Shown piece by piece: positions 17,862 through 27,277 of a stretch of DNA of 64,000 bases. A program made the translations under genes and the position numbers. The notes under the pieces are model-generated. The model was not told the DNA's origin. It did not search any database and was given only the letters and a program-made list of their open reading frames with translations. Numbering within the stretch: position 1 is the first letter of the stretch; each line of letters begins with the position of its first letter. Source of the DNA: Hydrogenophaga sp. Root209 (GTDB taxonomy: Bacteria; Pseudomonadota; Gammaproteobacteria; Burkholderiales; Burkholderiaceae_C); contig NZ_LMIE01000034.1 in assembly GCF_001428625.1 (NCBI RefSeq), forward strand, positions 112,187-176,186, in the 5' to 3' direction.

Positions 17862-19070
17862 ATGACCGAAGCATTCATTTTCGACGCCGTGCGCACGCCG
17901 CGCGGCAAGGGCCGCAGCTCGGGTGCGCTGCACGGCACCACGCCCATCAGTTTGGCCATTACCGCGCTGCAGGCACTACGCGACCGCAACACCCTGGACA
18001 CCGCCTTCGTGGACGACATCATCCTCGGCTGCGTCGAACCCGCCGGTGAGCAAGGCGCCAACATCGCGCGCGTTGCGGCCATTGCCGCCGGGTACCACGA
18101 AAGCGCTGCCGGCGTGCAGGTCAATCGCTTTTGCGCCTCGGGCCTGGAGGCCTGCAACATGGCCGCCGCCAAGGTGATGTCGGGTCAGTCGCCACTGGTC
18201 ATCGGCGGCGGCGTGGAGAGCATGAGCCGTGTGCCCATGGGCACCAGCGGCGGTGCCTGGGCGATTGACCCAGCGGTGGCGATTCCGACCTATTTCGTGC
18301 CGCAGGGCATTTCGGCCGATCTGATTGCCACGCTTTACGGCCACAGCCGCAGCGACGTCGACAGCTACGCGGTCGAAAGCCAGCGCCGCGCCGCACTCGC
18401 CTGGGCCGAGAGCCGCTTCGCCAATTCGATCGTTCCCGTGAAGGATGTGAACGGTTGCATCGTGCTTGAGCGCGACGAACACATGCGCGCCGAAACCACG
18501 CTGGAGTCGCTGGCCAAGCTGGAGCCTGCTTTCAAGGTGCAGGGCGAGAAATACGGCTTCGACGCGGTGGCCATTCAGCGTTATCCCGAGATCGAGCGCA
18601 TGGTGCACGTGCACCATGCCGGCAACTCATCGGGCATTGTTGACGGCGCGGCTGCGGTGCTGGTCGGCAACGCCGAAGTCGGCAAACGGCTGGGCCTGAA
18701 AGCCCGTGCCCGCATCCGCTCGTTCGCCTCCATCGGCAGCGAGCCCACCATCATGCTGACCGGCCCCTCCTATTCGGCGGAAAAGGCGCTCAAGCTCGCT
18801 GGCATGAAGGCCAGCGACATCGACCTCTATGAACTGAACGAAGCCTTCGCCTCAGTCGTGCTGCGTTTCATGGAAGTGATGAAAGTCACGCACGACAAGA
18901 TGAACGTCAACGGCGGGGCGATTGCGATGGGGCACCCCCTGGGCGCGACTGGCGCGATGATTCTGGGCACCCTGCTCGACGAACTCGAGCGGCGCAACCT
19001 GTCGACCGGCCTGGTCACGCTGTGCGTGGGCGCCGGCATGGGCACAGCCACCATCATCGAGCGCGTCTGA
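17862..19070 (+). CDS. Acetyl-CoA C-acyltransferase (thiolase), 402 aa
   Basis: The thiolase cleaves a 3-ketoacyl-CoA with CoA. The nucleophilic Cys is C91 in QVNRFCASGLEACNMAAAK. The C-terminal catalytic parts are ELNEAFASVVLRF, NVNGGAIAMGHPLGATGA (catalytic His) and TLCVGAGMGTATIIERV (second Cys). The start at MTEAFIFDAVRTPRGKG has a purine-rich leader (AGAAAGAAGGAAA) just upstream. The length is that of a degradative, FadA/FadI-type enzyme. Followed by the FadB-like gene, it forms the beta-oxidation core of the operon. Confidence 0.94.
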   Translation: MTEAFIFDAVRTPRGKGRSSGALHGTTPISLAITALQALRDRNTLDTAFVDDIILGCVEPAGEQGANIARVAAIAAGYHESAAGVQVNRFCASGLEACNMAAAKVMSGQSPLVIGGGVESMSRVPMGTSGGAWAIDPAVAIPTYFVPQGISADLIATLYGHSRSDVDSYAVESQRRAALAWAESRFANSIVPVKDVNGCIVLERDEHMRAETTLESLAKLEPAFKVQGEKYGFDAVAIQRYPEIERMVHVHHAGNSSGIVDGAAAVLVGNAEVGKRLGLKARARIRSFASIGSEPTIMLTGPSYSAEKALKLAGMKASDIDLYELNEAFASVVLRFMEVMKVTHDKMNVNGGAIAMGHPLGATGAMILGTLLDELERRNLSTGLVTLCVGAGMGTATIIERV

Positions 19071-19115
19071 AGCCTCGGCACGACGTGAACCTCATCACAG
19101 ACCTGGATCACCAAC

Positions 19116-21248
19116 ATGACGATTGACTACAAGCTTGATGCCGATGGCATCGCCACCATCACCTGGGCCATGCAGGACGTGCCCATGAACGTCCTCAACG
19201 AGCAATCCATTCCTGCCTTCTCCGACGCCGTGCGCAGGGCCGTCGCGGACGCTGCCGTCAAGGGCGTGATCGTCACCTCTTCCAAGCCCGAGTTCATCGC
19301 CGGTGCCGACCTCAACATGATGCTCGCCATCACGGACGTTGCCGAAATGATGGACTTCGTCACCCAGTTGCACGCCCTGATGCGCGGCATTGAGAAAAGC
19401 GGCAAGCCCTTCGTCGCGGCCCTCAACGGCACCACGCTGGGCGGCGGCTACGAGGTCGCGCTGGCCTGCCACCGACGCATCGCCGCCGACAACCCCAAGG
19501 CCCAGATCGGCCTGCCCGAGGTGGGCCTTGGCCTGCTGCCCGGCGGCGGCGGCACGCAGCGTCTGCCGCGCATGATCGGTGTGCGCAACGCGCTGCCCTT
19601 CCTGCTCGAAGGCAAAAAGCTCGCCCCGCAAAAAGCCCTGGATGCGGGTCTGGTCGATGAAGTCGTGCCGGCCGACCAACTGCTGGCCCGCGCCAGGCAG
19701 TGGCTGCTGACTGACGGTGCCGCTGCCGCTGTTCAGCCCTGGGACCGCAAGGGTTTCAAGCTGCCGGGCGGCGCCGTGCAAAGCCCCATGGGCTACGACA
19801 CTTTGACCGCTGGCAACGCCATGCTGCGCGCCAAGACCTTTGGCAACTATCCCGCACCTGAGGCGATCTTGAACTGCGTCTACAACGGCTGCCAGATCGA
19901 CATCGACACCGGCTGCAAGGTCGAGATGCGCGAGTTCGTCAAGCTGACGACCGGCAAAGAGGCCAAGAACATGATCCGCTCGCTGTTCTTTGGCATCCCC
20001 GCCGCCAGCAAGCTGGCCTCCCGGCCCAAGGGCGTGCCTCAGGCCAGCTACCGCAAGGTCGGCATTCTGGGGGCTGGCATGATGGGCGCGGGCATTGCCT
20101 TCGCCGCCGCCGAGGTCGGCATGGAAGTGGTGCTGCTCGACAGCAGCACCGACAGCGCGGCCAAGGGCAAGGCCTACAGCGAGAACCTGTGGAACAAGCG
20201 CGTGGCCGCCAAGCGCATGACCGAGGCCGAGTGCACTGCCAAGCTAACCCTGATCAAGCCGACCACCGACTTCGCCGACCTGACAGGCTGTGACATTGTG
20301 GTCGAAGCGGTGTTTGAAGACCGCGCCATCAAGGCCGACGTGACGCGCAAGGCCGAGGCGGTGATCGCCCCCGGCGCCCTCTTCGCCTCCAACACCAGCA
20401 CCCTGCCCATCAGCGGGCTGGCCGAGGCGTCCGCACGTCCGGCCAACTTCATCGGCCTGCATTTTTTCTCGCCAGTCGACAAGATGCCGCTGGTGGAGAT
20501 CATTCGCGGCCAGGCCACCAGTGACGAATGCCTGGCCCGTGCCATGGACTTCGTCAAGGCGATCCGCAAGACGCCCATCGTCGTCAATGACAGCCGCGGC
20601 TTCTACACCAGCCGGGTGTTCTCGACCTACGTCGGCGAAGGCCTGGCGCTGCTGGCCGAAGGCGTGAAGCCGGCGCTGATCGACAACGCCGGGCGCATGG
20701 CCGGCATGCCGGTGGGGCCGCTGGCGCTGGCCGACGAAGTCTCGCTCGAATTGATGGCGCGCATCCGGAAACAGACCGCCACCGACCTCGGCAAGGCCTA
20801 CCAGCGCAGCGCCGTCGACGACGTCTGCGACCGCATGGTGGACCAGCTGGGACGACTGGGTAAAAAAACCGGCAAAGGTTTCTACGACTACCCACAAGAT
20901 GGCCAGAAACAACTGTGGGCAGGCCTGGCGCAGGCGTTCCCGCTGGCGGCCACGCAACCCACGGTCGAAGAGGTCAAGCAGCGCCTGATGTTCATCCAGT
21001 CCGTCGAAACAGCACGCTGCCTCGAAGAAAAAGTTCTGCTGGCACCAATCGATGCCGATGTCGGCGCGATCCTGGGCTGGGGCTTCCCAGCCTACCTGGG
21101 TGGCCCGATCGGCCAGATCCACAGCCAGGGGGTGTCCGCCTTTGTCAAAGTCTGCGAGAGCCTGGCAGAGCGGCACGGTGCGCGCTTCGCGCCGCCGCAG
21201 TTGCTGCGCCGCATGGCCGCCCAGGGTGAGCGTTTTTACGACCTGTAA
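19116..21248 (+). CDS. Bifunctional enoyl-CoA hydratase/3-hydroxyacyl-CoA dehydrogenase (FadB/FadJ type), 710 aa
   Basis: Residues 1 to about 190 are a crotonase domain: FIAGADLNMMLAI, ALNGTTLGGGYEVALACHRR and GLPEVGLGLLPGGGGTQRLP with the active-site Glu. A linker follows, then an NAD-binding Rossmann fold begins near residue 309 at KVGILGAGMMGAGIAFAAAE. The dehydrogenase signature FIGLHFFSPVDKMPLVEII carries the catalytic His, followed by VVNDSRGFYTSRVF. The C-terminal domain ends with LGWGFPAYLGGPIGQIH. The length is typical. It performs the second and third steps of beta-oxidation with the adjacent thiolase. Confidence 0.95.
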   Translation: MTIDYKLDADGIATITWAMQDVPMNVLNEQSIPAFSDAVRRAVADAAVKGVIVTSSKPEFIAGADLNMMLAITDVAEMMDFVTQLHALMRGIEKSGKPFVAALNGTTLGGGYEVALACHRRIAADNPKAQIGLPEVGLGLLPGGGGTQRLPRMIGVRNALPFLLEGKKLAPQKALDAGLVDEVVPADQLLARARQWLLTDGAAAAVQPWDRKGFKLPGGAVQSPMGYDTLTAGNAMLRAKTFGNYPAPEAILNCVYNGCQIDIDTGCKVEMREFVKLTTGKEAKNMIRSLFFGIPAASKLASRPKGVPQASYRKVGILGAGMMGAGIAFAAAEVGMEVVLLDSSTDSAAKGKAYSENLWNKRVAAKRMTEAECTAKLTLIKPTTDFADLTGCDIVVEAVFEDRAIKADVTRKAEAVIAPGALFASNTSTLPISGLAEASARPANFIGLHFFSPVDKMPLVEIIRGQATSDECLARAMDFVKAIRKTPIVVNDSRGFYTSRVFSTYVGEGLALLAEGVKPALIDNAGRMAGMPVGPLALADEVSLELMARIRKQTATDLGKAYQRSAVDDVCDRMVDQLGRLGKKTGKGFYDYPQDGQKQLWAGLAQAFPLAATQPTVEEVKQRLMFIQSVETARCLEEKVLLAPIDADVGAILGWGFPAYLGGPIGQIHSQGVSAFVKVCESLAERHGARFAPPQLLRRMAAQGERFYDL

Positions 21249-21299
21249 GCAGGCCTGTGACCCCATTCGTTCACTGCGACCTTTCAGCGAGAACCGCCC

Positions 21300-22919
21300 A
21301 TGCCCGCCATTCAAAGTCAAGTCGACCCGCAGTCAGAGAGCTTCCAGCGCGAGCGCGCACAGATGCTCGCGCTGATCGACAGTTTCCGCACGCTCGAAGA
21401 CCGTGTGCGCAACACGTCGAACAGCCAAGAAGCCAAGTTCCGCGCCCGCAAACAGCTGCTGCCGCGTGAGCGCATCGCGCTGCTGCTCGACCGCGGCTCG
21501 TCGTGGCTGGAGTTTTCGACCCTGGCCGGCTTCAGGATGCACGACGACGACGGCGAGAAGAACGTGCTGGGGGGCGGGATCATCTGCGGCATCGGGGTGG
21601 TGTCGGGCATCCGTTGCGTGGTGATCGCATCCGACAGCGCGATCAAGGGCGGCACCATCACACCGATGGGCATGAAGAAGAGCCTTCGCGCCGAAGCCAT
21701 CGCACTGGAGAACAAACTGCCAGTGGTGCGACTGGTCGAGTCCGGCGGCGCCAACCTGATGCATGTGGGCGAGGTGTTCATTGAAGGCGGCCGCGGCTTC
21801 GCCAACCAGGCGCGGCTATCGGCCAGGGGCATTCCACAGGTCTGCGTGATGCACGGCCACTCAACTGCCGGCGGCGCCTACCTTCCGGGCATGTCCGACT
21901 ATGTGATCATGGTGCGCGGCCGTGCAAAGGCTTTCCTGGCCGGCCCACCCTTGCTAAAAGCCGCCACCGGCGAGATCGCCACCGACGAAGAGCTGGGCGG
22001 CGCCGAGATGCACTGTTCGATGTCGGGCGTGGCCGAGTACCTGGCCGAGGACGATGCGGACGGCATCCGCATCGCACGCGACATCTTGGCGCGGCTGCCG
22101 TGGAACGACCGCTTGCCGATGCGCGCGGTGAAGACCTGGAAAGAGCCGCGTTATCCGGTCGAGCAACTGGCGGGCGTGGTGCCGGTTGACTTTCGCCAGC
22201 CCTACGACATGCGCGAAGTGCTGGCGCGGGTGATCGACGACTCCGACTTCCTCGAATTCAAATCGTTGTACGGCTCCAGTACCGTGTGCGGCCATGGTGC
22301 CATCGAGGGATACCCTTGCGGCTTCATCGGCAACAACGGGCCCATTGATCCGCAAGGCGCCACCAAGGCGACCCAGTTCATCCAGTTGTGCTGCCAGTCG
22401 GGCACCCCGATCGTCTATCTGCAGAACACCACCGGCTTCATGGTCGGCAAGGATGTGGAGCAGGTCGGCATGATCAAGCATGGCGCCAAGATGATCCAGG
22501 CCGTGGCCAATGCCACCGTGCCGCAAATCACCGTGATGACAGGTGCCTCCTTCGGTGCCGGCAACTACGGCATGTGTGGCCGCGCCTACGATCCGCGCTT
22601 CGTGTTCGCCTGGCCCAACGCGCGGGTGGCTGTGATGGGCGGCGAGCAGGCCGCCACCGTGATGCGCATCGTCACCGAAGAAAAATTTGCCCGCACCGGC
22701 AAGGAGCCACCCGCCGAAACCATGGCCACCATGAAAAGCGAGATCCTGGCACGTTTTGACCTCGAATCGCATTCGCTGTTTGCCACCGCGCGCCTGTGGG
22801 ACGACGGCATCATCGACCCGCGCGACACCCGCCGCGCGCTCGCCACCACCCTGGCGGTGTGTCGGGAAGCCGGGTTGCGGCCCTTGCTTTCGAACACCTT
22901 TGGCGTGGCACGGATGTGA
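21300..22919 (+). CDS. Acyl-CoA carboxylase beta (carboxyltransferase) subunit, AtuC-like, 539 aa
   Basis: This carboxyltransferase partner of a biotin-dependent acyl-CoA carboxylase is of the methylcrotonyl/geranyl-CoA family. The active-site loop GHSTAGGAYLPGMSDYVIMV, with AFLAGPPLLKAATGE and ELGGAEMHCSMSGVAEYL, is closer to geranyl-CoA carboxylase (AtuC) than to methylcrotonyl-CoA carboxylase, which usually reads SCTAGGAYVPAMSDE and FLGGPPL. The second half has GFMVGKDVEQVGMIKHGAKM and FGAGNYGMCGRAYDPRFVFAWP. The length is normal. The AtuC assignment is by motif recall; a phylogeny would settle it. The alpha subunit follows after 8 bp. Confidence 0.88.
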   Translation: MPAIQSQVDPQSESFQRERAQMLALIDSFRTLEDRVRNTSNSQEAKFRARKQLLPRERIALLLDRGSSWLEFSTLAGFRMHDDDGEKNVLGGGIICGIGVVSGIRCVVIASDSAIKGGTITPMGMKKSLRAEAIALENKLPVVRLVESGGANLMHVGEVFIEGGRGFANQARLSARGIPQVCVMHGHSTAGGAYLPGMSDYVIMVRGRAKAFLAGPPLLKAATGEIATDEELGGAEMHCSMSGVAEYLAEDDADGIRIARDILARLPWNDRLPMRAVKTWKEPRYPVEQLAGVVPVDFRQPYDMREVLARVIDDSDFLEFKSLYGSSTVCGHGAIEGYPCGFIGNNGPIDPQGATKATQFIQLCCQSGTPIVYLQNTTGFMVGKDVEQVGMIKHGAKMIQAVANATVPQITVMTGASFGAGNYGMCGRAYDPRFVFAWPNARVAVMGGEQAATVMRIVTEEKFARTGKEPPAETMATMKSEILARFDLESHSLFATARLWDDGIIDPRDTRRALATTLAVCREAGLRPLLSNTFGVARM

Positions 22920-22927
22920 GAACCCTG

Positions 22928-24889
22928 ATGAACTTCACCAAAATCCTGATTGCCAACCGCGGCGAGATCGCCTGCCGGATCATCCGCACGGCCCAGGCGC
23001 TGGGCTACCGCACGGTGGCCGTTTACAGCGAAGCAGATGCCCAAGCGCTGCATGTTGCCCTGGCCGACGAGGCAGTGTGCATCGGCCCGGCGCCGGTACG
23101 GGAGAGCTACCTCAACGTTGCGGCGCTGCTGGCGGCGGCGCGCAGCACCGGTGCCGACGCGGTACACCCCGGCTACGGCTTCCTGTCCGAGAACGACGGC
23201 TTTGCGCAAGCTTGCCTGGACGCCGGGCTGGTGTTCATCGGCCCGGACCCGCAGGCCATCCTGAAAATGGGCAACAAGGCCGGCGCCAAACGCCTGATGC
23301 TGGCGGCGGGCGTGCCCTGCGTGCCGGGCTATCAGGGCACCGACCAGTCCGATGCCACGCTGCTCACGAAGGCTGCCGAGATCGGTTTCCCGATCATGGT
23401 CAAGGCGGCGGCGGGCGGTGGCGGGCGAGGCATGCGACTGGTCGAACACCCGCAAGACCTCGCGGTCGCCCTGGCCAGCGCCCGCTCGGAAGCAGGCAAC
23501 GCCTTCGGCAGCGAAGAGCTCATCCTGGAGCGCGCGGTGATTGAGCCGCGCCATGTCGAAATCCAGGTCTTCGGCGACCAGCACGGCCACATCATCCACC
23601 TGGGCGAACGCGACTGCTCGATCCAGCGCCGGCACCAGAAGGTGTTCGAGGAAGCGCCCTCCCCGGCGGTCACGCCCCAGCTGCGCGAGCAAATGGGCGC
23701 GGCGGCGGTGGCGGCTGCGCGCACCGTGAACTACGTCGGCGCCGGCACGGTGGAGTTTCTGCTCGACAGCGAAGGGCGCTTCTACTTTCTGGAGATGAAC
23801 ACGCGGCTGCAGGTCGAACACCCGGTGACCGAGTGCATCACCGGGCTGGACCTGGTGGCCTGGCAGATCGCCGTGGCCCGTGGCGAGCACTTGCCGCTGA
23901 CGCAGGAGCAAGTGCACTTGAACGGGCACGCCATCGAAGTGCGCCTGTACGCCGAAGATCCGTACAACGGCTTCCTGCCGCAAAGTGGCGATGTTGCGCT
24001 CTGGTGCCCGCCCACGGGCGAAGGCGTGCGCGTTGACCACGGCTTGGCATCAGGCCAGACCGTCAGCCCGCACTACGACCCCATGATCGCCAAAATCATT
24101 GTGCACGGCGCGACCCGCGACGAAGCCCGACGGCGCCTGATCGGTGCGCTGCAACGCACCCGCCTGCTCGGCCTGCCCCACAACCGTGCCTTCCTCGAAG
24201 CCGTGGCCAGCCACCCGGCCTTCGCCGCTGGCGAAACGACCACTGCCTTTATCGCCCAGCACTTCGGCGCTGCGGCGCTGGTGCGGCCCCAGCCCGACTC
24301 GCTGGCGCTGGCGCTGGCCGGCACGCTGTGGTTTGAAGCCAGCGCCACGCCGGTCGCAGCCGCGCCCTGGCGCTCCAGCGGACCGGCACGCTGGCCGATG
24401 CTGATCGGCGAGGGCGAACACCGCCATGCCGTGCACATCACGGTCACTGGCACCCACAGCTACACGCTCGAAGTGGGCGCGGCGCTGCACCACATCACCC
24501 TCAGCGGGCGCGAAGGCGAGTGCCTGCACCTGATCGCCGATGGCGTGCAGCAGCACGCGGCTGCGGTGTTTGCCGGCGGCGTGTTGCACTTGGAGCTGGG
24601 CGACCTGAGTGCCAGCTTTGAAGACCTGACCTATGACCCCCCGGCCGCGGCGGCAGGCAGTACGGAGTCACGCGTGCTCGCACCCATGAATGGACGGGTG
24701 CTGGCCGTTGACGTCCAACATGGCGACACGGTCACCAAGGGGCAACGCCTGGCGGTGCTCGAAGCCATGAAGATGGAGCATCAACTGCTGGCCCGTCGCG
24801 ATGGCGTGGTGGACCAGGTAGCTGTGCGCGCTGGCGACCAGGTTGCCACGCGCGCATTGTTGGTGTCACTGGTCGAGCAGCCTGATTGA
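22928..24889 (+). CDS. Acyl-CoA carboxylase alpha subunit (biotin carboxylase + biotin carrier), AtuF-like, 653 aa
   Basis: The N-terminal biotin carboxylase domain spans residues 1 to about 445: KILIANRGEIACRIIRTAQA, HPGYGFLSEN, the ATP-grasp loop KAAAGGGGRGMRLV, HLGERDCSIQRRHQKV and EMNTRLQVEHPVTE. The C-terminal biotinyl domain has EAMKMEH, with the biotinylated Lys near residue 614. The start is at 22928, just after the beta-subunit stop. It carboxylates its own biotin with bicarbonate and ATP. The bioB and bioA genes at the other end of the cluster would supply the biotin. Confidence 0.93.
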   Translation: MNFTKILIANRGEIACRIIRTAQALGYRTVAVYSEADAQALHVALADEAVCIGPAPVRESYLNVAALLAAARSTGADAVHPGYGFLSENDGFAQACLDAGLVFIGPDPQAILKMGNKAGAKRLMLAAGVPCVPGYQGTDQSDATLLTKAAEIGFPIMVKAAAGGGGRGMRLVEHPQDLAVALASARSEAGNAFGSEELILERAVIEPRHVEIQVFGDQHGHIIHLGERDCSIQRRHQKVFEEAPSPAVTPQLREQMGAAAVAAARTVNYVGAGTVEFLLDSEGRFYFLEMNTRLQVEHPVTECITGLDLVAWQIAVARGEHLPLTQEQVHLNGHAIEVRLYAEDPYNGFLPQSGDVALWCPPTGEGVRVDHGLASGQTVSPHYDPMIAKIIVHGATRDEARRRLIGALQRTRLLGLPHNRAFLEAVASHPAFAAGETTTAFIAQHFGAAALVRPQPDSLALALAGTLWFEASATPVAAAPWRSSGPARWPMLIGEGEHRHAVHITVTGTHSYTLEVGAALHHITLSGREGECLHLIADGVQQHAAAVFAGGVLHLELGDLSASFEDLTYDPPAAAAGSTESRVLAPMNGRVLAVDVQHGDTVTKGQRLAVLEAMKMEHQLLARRDGVVDQVAVRAGDQVATRALLVSLVEQPD

Positions 24890-24944
24890 GGCGCGCACCG
24901 CTCGGCACGCGCGACACACGCCACATCCACGGAGAGTAAAACGC

Positions 24945-26120
24945 ATGCCTGCCGAAACCCTGCCTGCCAAGAGTCCCTTCTATACGCCCGAGCATCTGGC
25001 GTTCCGCGACGCGATGCGCCGCTTCGTCGCCAGAGAAATCAGTCCGCACGTGGATGCCTGGGACGAAGCCGAGTCCTTTCCTGTCGCGTTGTACCGCAAG
25101 GCGGCCGAAATCGGCCTGCTGGGCCTGGGTTTTCCTGAAGCCTTCGGCGGCAACGACGGCGACCTGTTCATGACCATCATCGCCGCGCAGGAACTGGCGC
25201 GTTGCGGTGCTGGTGGTGTCCTGGCGAGTCTGCTGTCGCACACCATCGGCTGCCCGCCCATCGTCAACGTGGGCAGCGAGGCGCTGAAGCAGCGCGTCTT
25301 GCCGCCGGTGCTGCGGGGCGAGAAGATCAGCGCACTCGGCATCACCGAACCCTCCGGCGGCTCGGACGTGGCCAACCTCAAGACCACGGCGCGCAGGGAT
25401 GGTGATCACTATGTCGTCAACGGCTCGAAAACGTTCATCACCTCCGGCATGCGCGCCGACTTCTACACCGTGGCGGTGCGCACTGGCGGGCCGGGGCCAG
25501 GCGGCGTGTCGCTGCTGCTGATCGAGAAAGGCACGCCCGGCTTTACGCAAACGCCTTTGAGAAAAATGGGCTGGTGGTGCTCCGACACCGCCGCCCTGTA
25601 TTTCGACCATTGCCGCGTGCCAGTGGAGAACCTGGTGGGGGTGGAAAACCAGGGCTTCAAGGCCATCATGAAGAATTTCAACCGCGAGCGCATCTTTCTC
25701 GCCGCCGGCGCCAACGGCTTTGCCCGCGTCTGCCTGGACGAGGCGCTGGCCTGGTCGCGTGAGCGCGAGATGTTCGGCGGCCGCCTGATCGACCAGCAGG
25801 TCACCCGCCACAAACTCGCCGACATGGCCATGCGCGTCGAGGCGACCCAGGCCATGCTGGAATTGCTCGCCTGGCGCGTCGAACAGGGCGATACGCCGGT
25901 GGGCGAAATCTGCCTGCTGAAGAACCAGGCCACCCAGACCATGGCCTATTGCGCCAGCGAGGCGGTGCAACTGCACGGCGGCGCCGGTTTCATGCGCGGC
26001 GTCAAGGTGGAGCGCATTTACCGCGAAGTCAAGGTCAACGCCATCGGTGGCGGCGCCGAAGAGGTGATGCGCGACCTGGCGGCGCGCCAGCTCGGGTTTT
26101 ACGCCGGAAGCCCTGGATGA
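24945..26120 (+). CDS. Acyl-CoA dehydrogenase, citronellyl-CoA-like, 391 aa
   Basis: A normal-length acyl-CoA dehydrogenase. SPFYTPEHLAFRDAMRRFVA lies near the N-terminus, then GFPEAFGGNDGDLF, the FAD block GITEPSGGSDVANLKTTARR and VVNGSKTFITSGMRADFYTV. The C-terminal part has QLHGGAGFMRGVKVERIYRE and NAIGGGAEEVMRDLAARQ, the usual flavin and substrate contacts. The start has a GGAGAG ribosome site about 8 bp upstream. Its stop overlaps the next dehydrogenase-like gene (ATGA), suggesting a two-subunit enzyme. Confidence 0.92.
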   Translation: MPAETLPAKSPFYTPEHLAFRDAMRRFVAREISPHVDAWDEAESFPVALYRKAAEIGLLGLGFPEAFGGNDGDLFMTIIAAQELARCGAGGVLASLLSHTIGCPPIVNVGSEALKQRVLPPVLRGEKISALGITEPSGGSDVANLKTTARRDGDHYVVNGSKTFITSGMRADFYTVAVRTGGPGPGGVSLLLIEKGTPGFTQTPLRKMGWWCSDTAALYFDHCRVPVENLVGVENQGFKAIMKNFNRERIFLAAGANGFARVCLDEALAWSREREMFGGRLIDQQVTRHKLADMAMRVEATQAMLELLAWRVEQGDTPVGEICLLKNQATQTMAYCASEAVQLHGGAGFMRGVKVERIYREVKVNAIGGGAEEVMRDLAARQLGFYAGSPG

Positions 26121-27277
26121 AGTCCGCCGCCTCACCCACACAGCACATGCCGCCTTCGGCGCTGCCCGAGGCCATGCGCCTGGCCTTGTCGGGCGCGCCA
26201 GCGCCTGACTGCGCGCACGGCTTCCCCCGTGCCTGGTGGCGTCATCTCGGCGCCAGCGGCCTGCTCGGTGTGGGCTTCGACAGCGACGGCGGGGCGCCCG
26301 TCACGGACGCCGTGCAGGTCAGCGCTGTGGCCGGCATCGTCGCCCGGGAATCCGCCAGCCTGGGTCTGGGCATGGCGTGGATGATGCAGCAGATGCTGGG
26401 ACGCTTCGTGCTGGCGCCGAATCTGCGCAGCGACCGGCATCGTGCGCTGCTGCGATCCATGGCGCTTGGCGACACATTACTGGCACTCGCGATCTCCGAG
26501 CCCGGCACCGGCGCACACCCCAAACACCTGAGCTGCCGGGCGATTCAGGACGGCAGCGACTGGCTCCTTGACGGCCACAAGGCCTTTGTCAGCAACGGCC
26601 CGGCAGCCGATGCCGTCATCGTGCTGGCCGTGAGCGGCGAACACGAGGGGCGCAGGCGCTTCGATGCTTTCGTCGTTGAGGTCAACACACCGGGCCTGAC
26701 CCGCCAACTGGACGACAAAGTGCGCGGACTGGCGCCGCTCGGCCATTGCGGCATGCAACTTGTCGGCTGCCGGGTGCCGGAAAGCCAGCGCCTTGGCGAG
26801 CCTGGACAGGCTTTCGACACCATCGCTCGGCCGCTGCGCGCGATCGAAGACGCCCTGCTGCTGGGCCCCATGCTCGGCGCCATGCAAGCCGAGCTGGATA
26901 CATTGGCGCGCTGGTTCCAAAGCTCCGCCCGGACCCCTGCATTGACCCGGGACCTGGGTGGCTTGCAACTCGAACTCGATGCCCTCTCGCCCGTTGCACG
27001 TCATGCCGCCCAGCACCTGGACCAGCACGGACCCAACGAGGCGTTGGCGGCATTCAATCTGGGCGCGCGCCGCCTGCTTGATCGCTGGCAAGGCACCTGT
27101 GAATCCTTTGCCGCGGCCCTGGACGACCGTGAACCGACCCTGCTCAACCTGGCGCGCGATCTGCGCCTGGTGCAGGGCATAGCCCGCGGCATCGCCGAAT
27201 CCCGACAACTTCAAACCGGCGAAAAAATGCTGCTCTCCAAGGAACCCCGTGAAAACACTACACCAACCCCACTTTGA
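26117..27277 (+). CDS. Divergent acyl-CoA dehydrogenase-like protein, 386 aa
   Basis: The middle part has the FAD-binding block ALAISEPGTGAHPKHLSCRA and DWLLDGHKAFVSNGPAADAV, showing acyl-CoA dehydrogenase ancestry. The C-terminal third lacks the usual Gly-Gly-x-Gly-F and YGGxxEI motifs, so this chain probably cannot work alone. It starts inside the stop codon of the previous dehydrogenase gene (ATGA) and its own end overlaps the MoxR gene by 29 bp. Paired genes of this kind encode alpha2-beta2 dehydrogenases in steroid catabolism; a heteromer with the 24.9-kb gene product is a reasonable inference. Confidence 0.8.
   Translation: MKSAASPTQHMPPSALPEAMRLALSGAPAPDCAHGFPRAWWRHLGASGLLGVGFDSDGGAPVTDAVQVSAVAGIVARESASLGLGMAWMMQQMLGRFVLAPNLRSDRHRALLRSMALGDTLLALAISEPGTGAHPKHLSCRAIQDGSDWLLDGHKAFVSNGPAADAVIVLAVSGEHEGRRRFDAFVVEVNTPGLTRQLDDKVRGLAPLGHCGMQLVGCRVPESQRLGEPGQAFDTIARPLRAIEDALLLGPMLGAMQAELDTLARWFQSSARTPALTRDLGGLQLELDALSPVARHAAQHLDQHGPNEALAAFNLGARRLLDRWQGTCESFAAALDDREPTLLNLARDLRLVQGIARGIAESRQLQTGEKMLLSKEPRENTTPTPL

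Noticed and set aside
24732-26141. A 469-codon minus-strand open frame opposite the third acyl-CoA dehydrogenase
   Set aside because: Same reason: antisense of a clear gene, low-complexity protein.
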